47,048 nt of DNA from Acidisphaera sp. S103 (GCF_009765975.1 NZ_LMUJ01000042.1:285599-332646); one strand, 5' to 3'. Shown: positions 7,667 through 16,720, counted from the first letter of the stretch. Numbers and translations: made by a program. The notes: a model not told the origin generated them from the letters alone.

Positions 7667-8996
7667 AGAACGCCGTGATACCGAATGTCGCGGTTGCGGC
7701 CGCGGTCAATGCCATACGAAAGCCGCCTTCCAGATAGCGTCGATCATCTTTGATATTCAACCAGCCTCGCCGGGCGTAAAGGTAGAGCGGCAAGATCAAC
7801 AGCACGCCATAAAGGTTGGATAAATATCCAGAAGATCCTGCGATAGCGGTACCGCCAAGGCACAGCATGGCTAAGGTAACACAGCCAACCGCCGCGACCC
7901 AGTACGAACCGCTGCGCAGACTGTAGGTCAGAAAGATGTCAAGGTCCTTTAACCAGTTAAGGATCGCCGCAACGAAGAGCCAGAGTACGAGAATTGCCGT
8001 AATGAAGAAGAACTGTGCAGAGTCCAACATTCCCGACAGCAGGTTTTGTTCGCGGTACGTTCGCGCGACAAGACCGATCGCCGCAAAGCCGATCAGCCGG
8101 AAAATGAAATTCTGATCGAGGATGCGCGGCCAGCGTCCCATGTAGTATCGACTGATCAGGCTGCCAACACGACCAACACGCATAGCCTTTGGCGGAAGGT
8201 ACGATGCGTCCCTCGCCGCCAACAGATCGTGTAGCAGGAAGTTGGTTTTGATCGCCAACTGGGACGTGGGGTAGACCGTGGTCAGGAATGGTGTTTTCTC
8301 GAAACCTTTGGTCAGGTGCGGTTCGAACGGGTAGATCGCCAGCAGGTCGTTGCCGCCAAACTGATCACGCAGCAGGTCGTCGTAGAATTTCTGCAGAAAT
8401 CGCGCACTGAATGCCGGAATGACCTTATTGAACACCAGCCGGATGTCGGGCTTTTTATCGGGCAGTTCGGCTGCCATCTGGCGGACGAAATTCAGTGTGC
8501 CGTACAGCGTTATCTTATCGGGTTCGGATACAAGAATACTGTGGGTGGCGATCGCACAGGCGGCGAAGGATGTGTTGTCGGGTCCCCCATGACAATCCAG
8601 GACGGCGATTTCACAGCCGCTTTGTTCGCAGAGACACATTATGAATGTGCCAAGGGCGTTTGACAGGGCCTGTACGTCCATGGCTTCGAGCGCGGCGGCA
8701 GAAGATTTTTCGATGTCGCCATACTCGACAGTGAACAGGTTTGCACCGACCGCGACGAGGTACCAGTCGCCAGCGGGCTGACAGCCCGTGAAAAGTTCGG
8801 GTGGCCGCACCTGTTCACGCCGCACCTTGGCCGCCGCCGAAGCAAACAGGCCGGTCAGGCCACGGTTGAAAAAATCCAGGTCGAGCAGCAGCGTTTTCCG
8901 ACCCTGTGCCAGTTCGTTGGCGATTGCGACCGAGAGCATGGTCTTGCCGACCCCGCCCTTGCCGCTGACCACGGCAATGATGAGAGGCTTTGTCAT
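7659..8996 (-). CDS. MinD/ParA-like P-loop ATPase with C-terminal membrane helices
   Basis: 445 aa. The N-terminal half is a deviant-Walker ATPase: SGKGGVGKT at residues 11-19, LLLDLDFFNRGLTG as the Walker A' strand, and AVLDCHGGPDNTS as switch II. From about residue 285 the protein turns hydrophobic, with four or five membrane helices to the C-terminus. Ordinary MinD and ParA proteins are about 260-300 aa and attach through a short amphipathic helix at most, so a polytopic tail is unusual. It overlaps the upstream 112-aa membrane protein gene by four bases (ATGA) and should work with it. GC is visibly lower than in the neighbours, suggesting horizontal gain. The function is unknown. Confidence 0.8.
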   Translation of the reverse strand: MTKPLIIAVVSGKGGVGKTMLSVAIANELAQGRKTLLLDLDFFNRGLTGLFASAAAKVRREQVRPPELFTGCQPAGDWYLVAVGANLFTVEYGDIEKSSAAALEAMDVQALSNALGTFIMCLCEQSGCEIAVLDCHGGPDNTSFAACAIATHSILVSEPDKITLYGTLNFVRQMAAELPDKKPDIRLVFNKVIPAFSARFLQKFYDDLLRDQFGGNDLLAIYPFEPHLTKGFEKTPFLTTVYPTSQLAIKTNFLLHDLLAARDASYLPPKAMRVGRVGSLISRYYMGRWPRILDQNFIFRLIGFAAIGLVARTYREQNLLSGMLDSAQFFFITAILVLWLFVAAILNWLKDLDIFLTYSLRSGSYWVAAVGCVTLAMLCLGGTAIAGSSGYLSNLYGVLLILPLYLYARRGWLNIKDDRRYLEGGFRMALTAAATATFGITAFST

Positions 8997-9331
8997 CCTT
9001 CGTCGGCCTCGGCTTTATTGTTCTTGAGCCTCGGCCGTTTCGACGCTTTGCGATGATGATCGATCGCACCCTTGGCTTCCTGCAGGAAAACGGCTTCCTG
9101 TGTCGAGGATGGCAATCGAAGAAACGCGTAGACATAAAATGCAATTCCGAAAAGGAATACAGCGACCGATGATAGATACACGATGGCACCGATGACAGCC
9201 GCGAGTAAGACGCTGCTGGTTAACAGGTCATGTGAATAATATAACATTACCGTTGAAAATGAAGTCGAAGTCAGCAACACCGGATTTTTCACGGTACCCA
9301 ATTGGGAAACGATTTGGCGTGGATTGTCCAA
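8993..9331 (-). CDS. Small membrane protein, partner of the MinD-like ATPase
   Basis: 112 aa from a TTG at 9331 preceded by GAAGAAGG. Two hydrophobic segments (about 35-55 and 57-72) form a hairpin, followed by a strongly basic cytoplasmic tail (HHRKASKRPRLKNNK). Its stop overlaps the ATPase start by four bases, so the two are coupled. A GTG start at about codon 14 is an alternative. There is no family I recognise. The topology would suit a membrane adaptor or anchor for the ATPase. Confidence 0.6.
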   Translation of the reverse strand: MDNPRQIVSQLGTVKNPVLLTSTSFSTVMLYYSHDLLTSSVLLAAVIGAIVYLSSVAVFLFGIAFYVYAFLRLPSSTQEAVFLQEAKGAIDHHRKASKRPRLKNNKAEADEG

Positions 9332-9396
9332 CCTTCTTCATCCATAAAGGGGAGCAGTCGGTCAACAAGTCAAACCGATCTTCTTACTTTAAAGGG

Positions 9397-9427
9397 CGAC
9401 GCCGAATGTGTATGTTACACTGCGTCG
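9397..9427. promoter_or_regulatory. Nested palindrome upstream of the MinD-like operon
   Basis: An outer CGACGC/GCGTCG inverted repeat encloses a perfect inner GTGTA-tgt-TACAC repeat. It lies 66-96 bases upstream of the TTG start of the small membrane protein. It could be an operator for the operon or a terminator for upstream transcription; the T-tract needed for termination is lacking. Confidence 0.4.
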
Positions 9428-9510
9428 GGCGGGCAGGCAAGTTTATCCGCCAACCCGAGGGCCCGGCGTGGGATGAGGCGTGCGCTGTCTTGAAACCAAG
9501 CGCCTCGGCG

Positions 9511-10428
9511 CTACGGCACCGCCACGAACAACTGCCGCGTCGCGTAGGAAATCCAGACCCGCCGCTGTGCCAGCCAATCGGCGCCCAGCAGCATGTCGAC
9601 GATCGGTGTCAGGTGGACCCCTGGGCCGGCCCAGATCACCGGCGCGCTGGTCGCCTGGCCGCCCACCTGAAGTGAGCGGAACGTATGGCGGTGCATCGTC
9701 ACCACATGGGACCCAATACCACTGACCTGGTCTGCCGGATCATGCGCGAAGCCGCCCGGCTGCAACCCAAGCCGGAAGATACCGGGCGCGGCGACGAGAC
9801 TCGCACTGGCGCCGGTATCCAGCAGGGCACGCAACGGCACGGCATCCAGCCTCACCGGCACGATCAGCGCATCCTGGTCCAGCAGACTGACCGGCACGGC
9901 GCTATAGCCACCCTGCCACGGCAGGAAGCGCCCGGCGCAGTCCTGCACCCGATAAAGCGTCACCTGCCGGTCGGGCAAATCCAGGTCCAGGTCGAACGAC
10001 GCCAGAAAATCGCGCCCCAACGCGCCATCGATCACAAGGTCGCCGATGCGCGTCTGCGGGATAATGCCGACCGTCAGGCTGGTGTCGTGGTTCAACGTCC
10101 GGCGGACCAGGGGGACACCGCCCAATGTCAGGGTACGAGGATCGGCGTTCGGGCGGCTCTCGATCCCGCCGATGCCGCGCATGGTGGTACCCACCCATTC
10201 GTCACGTGCCACGTTCAGGCGGAGAGCCGCGGCCGCGGTGATGATCGACCGTTGGGCACCGGTGTCCAGGATCATGGTCGCGATGGTGCCGTTGACCGCC
10301 ACCGGCACGGTGATCGTTCCGCCGACAACGTCCAACGCGACCGTGGCCTTGTTGTCCACCACACAGGCGGGCCGAGCGGCAACAGGCAGCAGCAGGCTGG
10401 CCAGCAGCAGAAGAATGCCTGTTTTCAC
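9511..10428 (-). CDS. Exported retropepsin-like aspartic protease, two catalytic motifs
   Basis: 305 aa from a GTG with GGGGGAG upstream; an ATG ten codons earlier is an alternative. A signal peptide covers about residues 1-22. Two retropepsin-like lobes follow, each with the catalytic triplet in the same setting: MILDTGAQRS (53-62) and ALLDTGASAS (201-210). The flap-like GIGG and GIGS loops and hydrophobic LGRDFL and LLGADWL strands follow the triplets. Bacterial relatives (PF13650-type) often have one lobe and dimerise; here both are in one chain, pepsin-style. It probably acts in the periplasm. It is divergent from chrA. Confidence 0.75.
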   Translation of the reverse strand: MKTGILLLLASLLLPVAARPACVVDNKATVALDVVGGTITVPVAVNGTIATMILDTGAQRSIITAAAALRLNVARDEWVGTTMRGIGGIESRPNADPRTLTLGGVPLVRRTLNHDTSLTVGIIPQTRIGDLVIDGALGRDFLASFDLDLDLPDRQVTLYRVQDCAGRFLPWQGGYSAVPVSLLDQDALIVPVRLDAVPLRALLDTGASASLVAAPGIFRLGLQPGGFAHDPADQVSGIGSHVVTMHRHTFRSLQVGGQATSAPVIWAGPGVHLTPIVDMLLGADWLAQRRVWISYATRQLFVAVP

Positions 10429-10533
10429 GCCGATCTCCCCCGGGGTCTGCCGGACCATATGACGGTGGCGGCCAATCGGCCAACGCCATCGCGGGAATTG
10501 TCGAATCCTCACGGTATCGCTATCCATCGTCGC

Positions 10534-11097
10534 ATGTCTGAAACGTCCTCCGATGTGCCGGCACGGCCCAACCCGACCGTGTTCGATCTGTTTGCCGGGT
10601 TTTTCATGGTGGGCATCTGCGGCTTCGGCGGAGTCCTGCCCTGGGCTCGGCGCATGATCGTGGAGCAGCGCAAGTGGCTGACCCAGCCCGAATTCACCGA
10701 CATGCTGGGTCTGTGTCAGTTCCTGCCGGGCGGCAACATCATGAACGTGACCATCGCCCTGGGATCGCGATTCCGCGGCGTCGCCGGCGCGGCGGCCTGT
10801 TTCCTCGGGCTGATGACCGCGCCGGTGGCGATCGTGATCGGACTGGGCGTGGTGTATGACCGGTATGCCGATTTCCCGCCGGTGCATCGGGCGTTCGTCG
10901 CACTGTCGGCCGCCGCCGCGGCCTATCTGCTGGCGACCGCCTGGAAAATCGCCTCGCCGTTGCGCGGACGCCCGCTGGCCATCGGTGTCGCCGCCTTGAC
11001 CTTCGTGGTCATCGCCGTGCTGCGGTTGCCGATGTTGGCGGCGATGCCGCTGCTGGCGATCGGGTCCACCCTGCTGCTGCGGCGGTTCCGGGCATGA
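10534..11097 (+). CDS. chrA: ChrA chromate transporter, N-terminal half
   Basis: 187 aa with several membrane helices and the CHR-domain signatures FFMVGICGFGGVLPWARR, CQFLPGGNIMNV and the LGLMTAPVA helix. ChrA proteins export chromate across the inner membrane. In the short-chain subfamily two genes each encode one CHR domain and must act together. This gene overlaps its partner by four bases. A basic C-terminal RRFRA end sits in the cytoplasm. Substrate specificity for chromate is assumed from the family. Confidence 0.85.
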   Translation: MSETSSDVPARPNPTVFDLFAGFFMVGICGFGGVLPWARRMIVEQRKWLTQPEFTDMLGLCQFLPGGNIMNVTIALGSRFRGVAGAAACFLGLMTAPVAIVIGLGVVYDRYADFPPVHRAFVALSAAAAAYLLATAWKIASPLRGRPLAIGVAALTFVVIAVLRLPMLAAMPLLAIGSTLLLRRFRA

Positions 11098-11618
11098 GCA
11101 CCCTGGCGCAACTGGCAGCGGTCTATGGACAGTTGTCTCTGCTGGCGTTCGGCGGTGCGAACGCGGTGATCCCGGAGATGCAGCGGCAGGTCGTCGATGT
11201 GCATCACTGGATGACGGGGCACGAGTTCGCGGCGCTGTACGCCCTGGCGCAGGCCGCACCGGGCCCGAACATGATGGTCGTCAGCCTGGTGGGATGGCAG
11301 GTCGGCGGCATCTTGGGTGCCTTGGTGACGACCTTATCGGTCGCAGTGCCGTCCTCCACACTGACGCTGGTGGTCAGCGGCGTGTGGTTCCGGTTCAAGG
11401 ACGCGCCGTGGCGCAAAGCCATGCAGGCGGGGCTGCAACCGGTGACGGCCGGGCTGATCATGGCCAGCGCCGGGCTGCTGATCGAAAGCACCACCGTGGA
11501 TTGGACAGCGGCGGCGGTCACCGTGGTAACCGCCTGCCTGTTCATTTTCACCAAGCTGCACCCGATGCTGATCCTGGCCGCCGCCGCGGTCGCGGGGGCG
11601 ATCGGGCTGGCCGGCTGA
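11094..11618 (+). CDS. chrA: ChrA chromate transporter, C-terminal half
   Basis: 174 aa and the second CHR domain, with FGGANAVIPEMQRQ, ALAQAAPGPNMM and the following membrane helices. In long-chain ChrA these two halves are fused; here translation is coupled through an ATGA overlap, so equal amounts are expected. The two halves should have opposite membrane topology. Its stop abuts the stop of the convergent DUF2189 gene with no gap. Confidence 0.85.
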   Translation: MSTLAQLAAVYGQLSLLAFGGANAVIPEMQRQVVDVHHWMTGHEFAALYALAQAAPGPNMMVVSLVGWQVGGILGALVTTLSVAVPSSTLTLVVSGVWFRFKDAPWRKAMQAGLQPVTAGLIMASAGLLIESTTVDWTAAAVTVVTACLFIFTKLHPMLILAAAAVAGAIGLAG

Positions 11619-12464
11619 TCAGCCCACGGCCCGCCTGTACAGATGCCACGTGGCATGCCCCAGCACCGGCATGACCAGGATCAGGCCAAGCAACAGCGGG
11701 ATCGAGCCGACCACCAGGCTGGCGACGATAATCAGTCCCCAGGCCATCATCGTCAGCGGGTTACGCATGACGACCCCGATCGACGTACGGATCGCGGTTT
11801 CCAGCGAAACATTCCGGTCCAGCAGGATGGGGAACGACACCACGCTGATCGTCCCTGCAATCACGGCCAGCACGAATCCCACGCCGATACCGACAATCGC
11901 CATTACCCAGCCCGCTCGGGTATAGAGCACGCTGTGCGCGAAGGCCGCCAGCGACACCGGGGGTTTCGGCCCCAGGGTCAGGTTGTAAACGGAGTTCGAC
12001 AGCACCAGCCAGAACAGGAACATCACGATCAGCGTCGCGCCCAGCAACAGGATGCCGCCGATCGCGGGTGAGCGGAACACGCTGAACGCATCGGTCAAAC
12101 CGGCGCTGAGCCCCAGTTCGCGCCGGCGGCTCATTTCGTTCAGGCCGACGGCGGCGAACGGCCCGACCAGGGCAAAACCGGAGGCCAACGGGAACACCAG
12201 CGGTAGCATGTCGTATCCCGCCGCCACGCGGGCCATCAACAAGCCGATCAGCGGATAGATCACGCAGAGGAAAATCACGTCGGTGCGGGATTCGCGGAAA
12301 TCCTCCATGCCGCGGGCCAGTGCCCATCGCAGGTCGACGATGTGGATCCGCCGCACGACGGGCGGCGTCGACATGCGGACCGTTTCATCGGGGTGAACCG
12401 TGGTGATGGAATGGTAGGCATGGGCCAACACGTCGTAGCCCCAGCCTGGCGGCGTCTTGATCAT
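11619..12464 (-). CDS. DUF2189 integral membrane protein
   Basis: 281 aa, started at an ATG with GGAGAG seven bases upstream. After a soluble N-terminus it shows the DUF2189 pattern: WALARGMEDFRESR, then about six membrane helices (LCVIYPLIGLLMARV, FALVGPFAAVGL, LLLGATLIVMFLFWLV and others) and a C-terminal GHATWHLYRRAV. The family is common in alphaproteobacteria and has no known function. The gene stands alone, convergent to chrA. Confidence 0.8.
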   Translation of the reverse strand: MIKTPPGWGYDVLAHAYHSITTVHPDETVRMSTPPVVRRIHIVDLRWALARGMEDFRESRTDVIFLCVIYPLIGLLMARVAAGYDMLPLVFPLASGFALVGPFAAVGLNEMSRRRELGLSAGLTDAFSVFRSPAIGGILLLGATLIVMFLFWLVLSNSVYNLTLGPKPPVSLAAFAHSVLYTRAGWVMAIVGIGVGFVLAVIAGTISVVSFPILLDRNVSLETAIRTSIGVVMRNPLTMMAWGLIIVASLVVGSIPLLLGLILVMPVLGHATWHLYRRAVG

Positions 12465-12650
12465 GGTGGACTCTCCTCCGAACGCTCATTCGCGAGGTCG
12501 CGAGTCCGTCACGCGCTGCTTGTCCGATCGCCTGACGAACCTGGTCGCAGCCATCGCGCAATGGAATGATGGGCACGTTTCGAGGCGGTCGGCGATCACG
12601 AATCCGCGACTGATCGACACTGTCCGGCGGCGTCACGGCCACCCAAACGA

Positions 12651-13193
12651 TCAGCCCAACCGAGCGCGCAACGCTTCGAGTTCCTCAAGCGCCTCCACCA
12701 ACAGCGTCCGCAGCCGTTCGTGTTCCAGGTCCGGCTTCGGACGCGGCGCGGTGCGGGCCATATGCGTGACCGACGGCGGCGGCGCGACCAGTTCCAGGCC
12801 CGGGATCAGCGGTAATTCCTCCGGCGCCCGAGCCGCCCGTTCCGCCTCGGCGGCAGCGCGTTCGTCGGCCGTCGGCGGCGGGATATCGTCGGACAACTGC
12901 CCGCCGCCTTCCCGCAGCAGGCGCTGCACACCCTTGATCGTATAACCCTGGGTGTACAGCAGGTCGGCGATCCGCCGCAGCAGCACGATGTCGTCCGGCC
13001 GGTAATACCGCCGCCCACCGCCACGCTTCAGCGGCCTGACCTGCGGAAACTTCGTCTCCCAGAACCGCAGGACATGCTGCGGGATGTGAAGATCGTCCGC
13101 TACCTCACTGATTGTACGAAAAGCATTCGGCGCTTTCTTCGGCCGCTGCCGCATCCCATCGTCGTTCGGATCGTCGCTCATCTGGGAGTCCAT
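12651..13193 (-). CDS. MerR-family transcriptional regulator
   Basis: 180 aa. The winged-helix N-terminus reads [16 protein letters not shown] then [14 protein letters not shown] and [15 protein letters not shown], the MerR DNA-binding domain. The C-terminus is acidic and ends in a Leu-rich helix, with no metal-binding cysteines. This subtype is always found just after ihfA in alphaproteobacteria and probably is not a metal sensor. It is the last gene of the rpmF-plsX-fabH-ihfA block; only 36 bases separate it from ihfA. Confidence 0.9.
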   Translation of the reverse strand: MDSQMSDDPNDDGMRQRPKKAPNAFRTISEVADDLHIPQHVLRFWETKFPQVRPLKRGGGRRYYRPDDIVLLRRIADLLYTQGYTIKGVQRLLREGGGQLSDDIPPPTADERAAAEAERAARAPEELPLIPGLELVAPPPSVTHMARTAPRPKPDLEHERLRTLLVEALEELEALRARLG

Positions 13194-13229
13194 GGGCCGG
13201 CCTCCCGCTCAATCTCTATGCGGGTTGCG

Positions 13230-13541
13230 TCATTCATCATCTTCCGTACCAGGTGTCGTGCCGTTGACATGAGCCTTCAACACATGGCTCGGCCTGAACA
13301 CGAGAACGCGGCGCGGCAGGATGGGCACTTCTTCGCCAGTCTTCGGGTTCCGGCCGATGCGGCGCCCCTTTTGTCTGACAGAAAAAGTCCCGAACCCACT
13401 GATTTTAACGGATTCACCTTTTTCCAGATGCGTGGCAACACGCTCCAGCACATCTTCCAGCAGATCGGCTGACTCATTCCGAGACAGCCCGACCTGCGTG
13501 TAGATCATTTCAGCGATGTGAGCACGGGTGATCGTCAGCAT
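13230..13541 (-). CDS. ihfA: Integration host factor subunit alpha
   Basis: 103 aa of the HU/IHF family. [18 protein letters not shown] opens the dimerisation helices, followed by [17 protein letters not shown] and the DNA-intercalating arm with [12 protein letters not shown], ending [15 protein letters not shown] bends DNA sharply as an alpha/beta heterodimer in recombination, transcription and phage integration. The position behind fabH supports the alpha subunit over HU or ihfB. Confidence 0.93.
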   Translation of the reverse strand: MLTITRAHIAEMIYTQVGLSRNESADLLEDVLERVATHLEKGESVKISGFGTFSVRQKGRRIGRNPKTGEEVPILPRRVLVFRPSHVLKAHVNGTTPGTEDDE

Positions 13542-13635
13542 GGCCGGACGCTATGCAGATCGTCCCGCTACGTCAAGGTTCGAAATGAAAAAATCTTACC
13601 GGATCAGGGGTTTGCAGCGGGTCTTGGCGACAATG

Positions 13636-14607
13636 TCACAGCCGGACAAGGGCCGACCCCCAGGTCAGGCCGCCGCCCAGTGCCTCCAGCACCACCAGAT
13701 CGCCGGACTTGATGCGTCCGTCGGCACGCGCCTCGGCCAGGGCCAGGGGAACGGACGCGGCGGACGTGTTGGCATGGCGGTCCACCGTCACCACCACGCG
13801 TTCCGGCGGCAATCCCAGTTTCTTCCCCATCGCATTGATAATGCGGCTGTTTGCCTGGTGCGGCACCAGCCAGTCGATGTCGGCGTGGCCCAGGCCGTTG
13901 GCGGCCAGCGCTTCGTCCACCGCCTCGGCCAGCCGGGTGACCGCGTGGCGGAACACCTCCCGCCCATGCATCACCAGATGGCCGGGCTTGTCGGGCTGGC
14001 CGACCGCGCCGTCGACATACAGGATGTCGCCGAGGGTGCCCTGCGCGTGGATATGGGTGGACAGGACGCCGCGCCGGTCGTCGTCGACGCCGGTGCTGGC
14101 ACGCAGGAAGACGGCGCCGGCACCGTCACCGAACAACACGCAGGTGCCGCGGTCCTGCCAATTGAGAATGCGCGAGTAGACCTCACTGCCGATCACCAGC
14201 ACGCCACGTACCTGCCCTGCCCGGATCATCCCGTCGGCGACGGACAGGGCGTAGATGAAGCCGGCACAGGCGGCCGATAGGTCGAAGCCGAAGCCCCGCG
14301 TCACCCCCAGCGCCGCCTGCACCCGCAACGCGGACGCGGGAAACGCCTGGTCCGGGGTGCTGGTGGCCAGGATGATCGCATCGACATCCGCCGCGTGGGC
14401 CCCGGCATCGGCCAAAGCGGCGGCGGCGGCGGCGGTGCCCATGAACGCGGTCGTCTCATGCGCGGCGGCGAAATGCCGCTGGCGGATTCCCGTGCGCTCC
14501 CGGATCCATTCATCCGACGTATCGATGGTACGCGACAATTCGTCGTTGGTGACGATCCGTTCGGGCAGGTAGCCCCCACAGCCGGCGAGGATGGAACGAG
14601 GCGGCAT
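13636..14607 (-). CDS. fabH: 3-oxoacyl-ACP synthase III (KAS III)
   Basis: 323 aa from the ATG at 14607; a GTG one codon upstream is also possible. It condenses acetyl-CoA with malonyl-ACP to start fatty acid synthesis. The catalytic Cys lies in DLSAACAGFIYAL (about residue 114), the His in LVPHQANSRI and the Asn in DRHANTSAASVPLAL, giving the Cys-His-Asn triad. Length is normal. It starts 12 bases after plsX ends, as is typical of the conserved lipid operon. Confidence 0.95.
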   Translation of the reverse strand: MPPRSILAGCGGYLPERIVTNDELSRTIDTSDEWIRERTGIRQRHFAAAHETTAFMGTAAAAAALADAGAHAADVDAIILATSTPDQAFPASALRVQAALGVTRGFGFDLSAACAGFIYALSVADGMIRAGQVRGVLVIGSEVYSRILNWQDRGTCVLFGDGAGAVFLRASTGVDDDRRGVLSTHIHAQGTLGDILYVDGAVGQPDKPGHLVMHGREVFRHAVTRLAEAVDEALAANGLGHADIDWLVPHQANSRIINAMGKKLGLPPERVVVTVDRHANTSAASVPLALAEARADGRIKSGDLVVLEALGGGLTWGSALVRL

Positions 14608-14619
14608 CACTGATCCTGG

Positions 14620-15753
14620 TCAGGCGGTGGCGAGATGGGGACCGTCGCCCGAACCCGGCTTTGAAACATTGGACGGCGAATCGCCGGCGGGCATGTCGGT
14701 CTTGCGATCACGCTCGTTTTTCTCCGCCGTGGCGGTTTTGTCCAGGGCAATACGCGCGAGGTCCTCGCGAATGCGGTCGTTGAACCGATGGGTGACCATG
14801 TCCATGGCGACGTCGACAGCGTGAGCAAAGCCTTGCGCGTCGGTCCCACCATGCGACTTCACCACCACGCCGTTCAGGCCGACCATCACCGCCCCGTTGT
14901 AGCGCCGCGGATCGAGCCATTCCCGCAGCCGGTCCAGGCCGGGACGAACCATCAGATAGGCCAGCTTGCCGGCGATACCGCTGGTGAACACCTGCCGGAG
15001 GAACTCGCCGATCAGTTTCAGCGCCCCTTCCCCTGTCTTCAGGGCGACGTTGCCGGTGAACCCGTCGGTCACGATCACATCGGTGGTGCCGGCGGCAATA
15101 TCGTGGCCCTCGACGAAGCCATGGAACTGCGGGCCGATATGGCTGGCACGCAGGATCTCCGCCGCCTCACGCACCGTGTCGTCGCCTTTCAGCTCCTCCG
15201 ACCCGACGTTCAGCAGACCGATTGTGGGCGCCGTCAGGCCCAGCACGGTGCGGGCGAACACATCGCCCATCACGGCGAATTCCACCAGATTGCGCACGTC
15301 GCACTGCACGTTGGCGCCGAGGTCGAGCATGACGACGTCGCCTCGGGCGGATGGCGCGATTCCGGCCATGGCCGGGCGATCGATCCCCGGCAGGGATTTG
15401 ATGTAGACTTTTGATAATGCCAGCAGCGCGCCGGTGTTGCCGGCAGATATCAGGCCCGACGCCTCCCGCTGGGCGACCGCGTCGACCGCGAGGCGCATGG
15501 AGGACTGCCGGCTGCGCAATGCTGCGGTCGGCTTCATGTCACTGCTGATAACGTCGGGCGCATGCCGCACGGTGCAGGCGGTCCGAGCACGCTTGTTGCG
15601 GCTGAGCAGCGCCGTCAGCGCGGGCTCATCACCGATCAGCAGGAACCGCGCCGACGGATGACGTTCGGCGGCAATCTCCAGGCCCTGCACAACCATGTCG
15701 GGGGCTTTGTCGCCCCCCATGGCATCCACGGCCAGGGTAAACAGACCGGTCAC
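14620..15753 (-). CDS. plsX: Phosphate acyltransferase PlsX
   Basis: 377 aa from a GTG. It makes acyl-phosphate from acyl-ACP for phospholipid synthesis. Signatures are LAVDAMGGDKAP at the N-terminus, ISAGNTGALLALSK, MLDLGANVQCD and FVEGHDIAAGTTDVIVTDGF. A C-terminal extension of about 30 charged residues beyond the usual family end looks disordered. It lies between rpmF and fabH, the standard arrangement that links ribosome and lipid synthesis. Confidence 0.95.
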   Translation of the reverse strand: MTGLFTLAVDAMGGDKAPDMVVQGLEIAAERHPSARFLLIGDEPALTALLSRNKRARTACTVRHAPDVISSDMKPTAALRSRQSSMRLAVDAVAQREASGLISAGNTGALLALSKVYIKSLPGIDRPAMAGIAPSARGDVVMLDLGANVQCDVRNLVEFAVMGDVFARTVLGLTAPTIGLLNVGSEELKGDDTVREAAEILRASHIGPQFHGFVEGHDIAAGTTDVIVTDGFTGNVALKTGEGALKLIGEFLRQVFTSGIAGKLAYLMVRPGLDRLREWLDPRRYNGAVMVGLNGVVVKSHGGTDAQGFAHAVDVAMDMVTHRFNDRIREDLARIALDKTATAEKNERDRKTDMPAGDSPSNVSKPGSGDGPHLATA

Positions 15754-15784
15754 GGGCGAACCAGGGGCACGCCGCGACCCGGCC

Positions 15785-15988
15785 TCAGACCCGGACAGCG
15801 CCCCGCAGCGGCTTCCCTGCTGCGATCACTTCGCGTCCGTCGTAGTGGCCGCAATGGCTGCACACATGATGGGGCCGCTTCAGTTCACCACAGTTCTTGC
15901 ACTCCGCGTGCGCTTCATGCGGCAGCGCCTGGTGGCTGCGGCGCATGCCGGCACGGGAGGGGGACGTCTTTCTCTTCGGTACAGCCAT
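15785..15988 (-). CDS. rpmF: 50S ribosomal protein L32
   Basis: 67 aa, starting [18 protein letters not shown] after the initiator Met. It has the zinc-ribbon cysteines CKNCGE and CSHCGHY. It is the first gene of the rpmF-plsX-fabH-ihfA-merR block, so a promoter for the block is expected in the 160 bases upstream. Confidence 0.95.
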   Translation of the reverse strand: MAVPKRKTSPSRAGMRRSHQALPHEAHAECKNCGELKRPHHVCSHCGHYDGREVIAAGKPLRGAVRV

Positions 15989-16150
15989 GGGACGATGCCC
16001 CTTCTCTAACGACGCTTGCCCCGCGAGTTCTGCGAGGCATTCCAGAATCCACGATTGGACGTAAACGCGAGCGGCGCCGTCTAGCAGAGGGGCCGCACTG
16101 TCGCAATGGGTTATGCAATCGACTGCGTGTTTGTGTGCGCCGATGCGGCT

Positions 16151-16426
16151 TCAGGGGCGGTCCTGGGCCGCATGCCAGACGCGCAGGATCGTCACCAGGT
16201 CCGAACCGGAGACCCGATAGACGATAAGATAGGGAGGCATGACCACCAACTCACGCGTACCGGCCTGGCGCCCGGGCCGGCCACGGTGGGGAAATATCGT
16301 CAGACTGTCACCAGCGAGCAGAAGTTCGCGACCCACGCGCTTGGCTGCAACCGGATTGTCGGCCGCGATGTGGCGAATGATTCGGCCGACATCGGTCAGC
16401 GCCCTGGCACGCCAGACGACAGGCAA
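16151..16426 (-). CDS. RelE/ParE-family toxin
   Basis: 91 aa from a TTG three bases past the antitoxin stop. The fold is recognisable from WRARALTDVGRIIRHIA (two helices), AAKRVGRELL, the turn FPHRGRPGRQAGTRELVV and the final strands PPYLIVYRV and TILRVWHAAQDRP. ParE toxins poison DNA gyrase and RelE toxins cut mRNA in the ribosome; the WHAAQDRP ending is the ParE type. It lies behind its antitoxin in one operon. Confidence 0.85.
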   Translation of the reverse strand: MPVVWRARALTDVGRIIRHIAADNPVAAKRVGRELLLAGDSLTIFPHRGRPGRQAGTRELVVMPPYLIVYRVSGSDLVTILRVWHAAQDRP

Positions 16427-16429
16427 TGG

Positions 16430-16603
16430 TCAGTGCGGTTGGGGAGGCGGGACGTCGAACTCGCCCTGGGCGAGCCGCAGAAGCCAGATTCGGACCTCCT
16501 CATGCTGCACCGTTCGTGGATCAGCGTCCGACTCGGCTATCGCCGCCGCGAGAACGCGGGCCTCCGCTTCGTCATCTTCGATCAGGGGGGCTGGCGTTGT
16601 CAT
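16430..16603 (-). CDS. Antitoxin of the ParE-type module
   Basis: 57 aa from the ATG at 16603. An acidic, Ala/Glu-rich stretch is followed by TVQHEEVRIWLLRLAQGEFD and a Pro-rich end. This matches the small antitoxin family that pairs with ParE toxins, in which the HEEVRxWL segment is the DNA-binding helix. It directly precedes the toxin. An in-frame extension upstream to 16663 lacks a good start and is left out. Confidence 0.7.
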   Translation of the reverse strand: MTTPAPLIEDDEAEARVLAAAIAESDADPRTVQHEEVRIWLLRLAQGEFDVPPPQPH

Positions 16604-16720
16604 GCCAGTAGAATAGCACACAGGCGACCGGGTTGCATCCCTGCGATCCCGAGACGCTGCCAACTGCCACTGACGCTGATCGCCCGGGCCAAATCAGTTG
16701 CAGCAGAAGATGTGGTAAAA

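Noticed and set aside
9685..10533. Extended start for the first ChrA gene
   Set aside because: The frame is open but antisense to the aspartic protease; the ChrA family starts near the ATG at 10534.
12465..12650. tRNA gene beside the merR gene
   Set aside because: In many alphaproteobacteria a tRNA follows merR, but I find no cloverleaf or T-loop sequence on either strand here.
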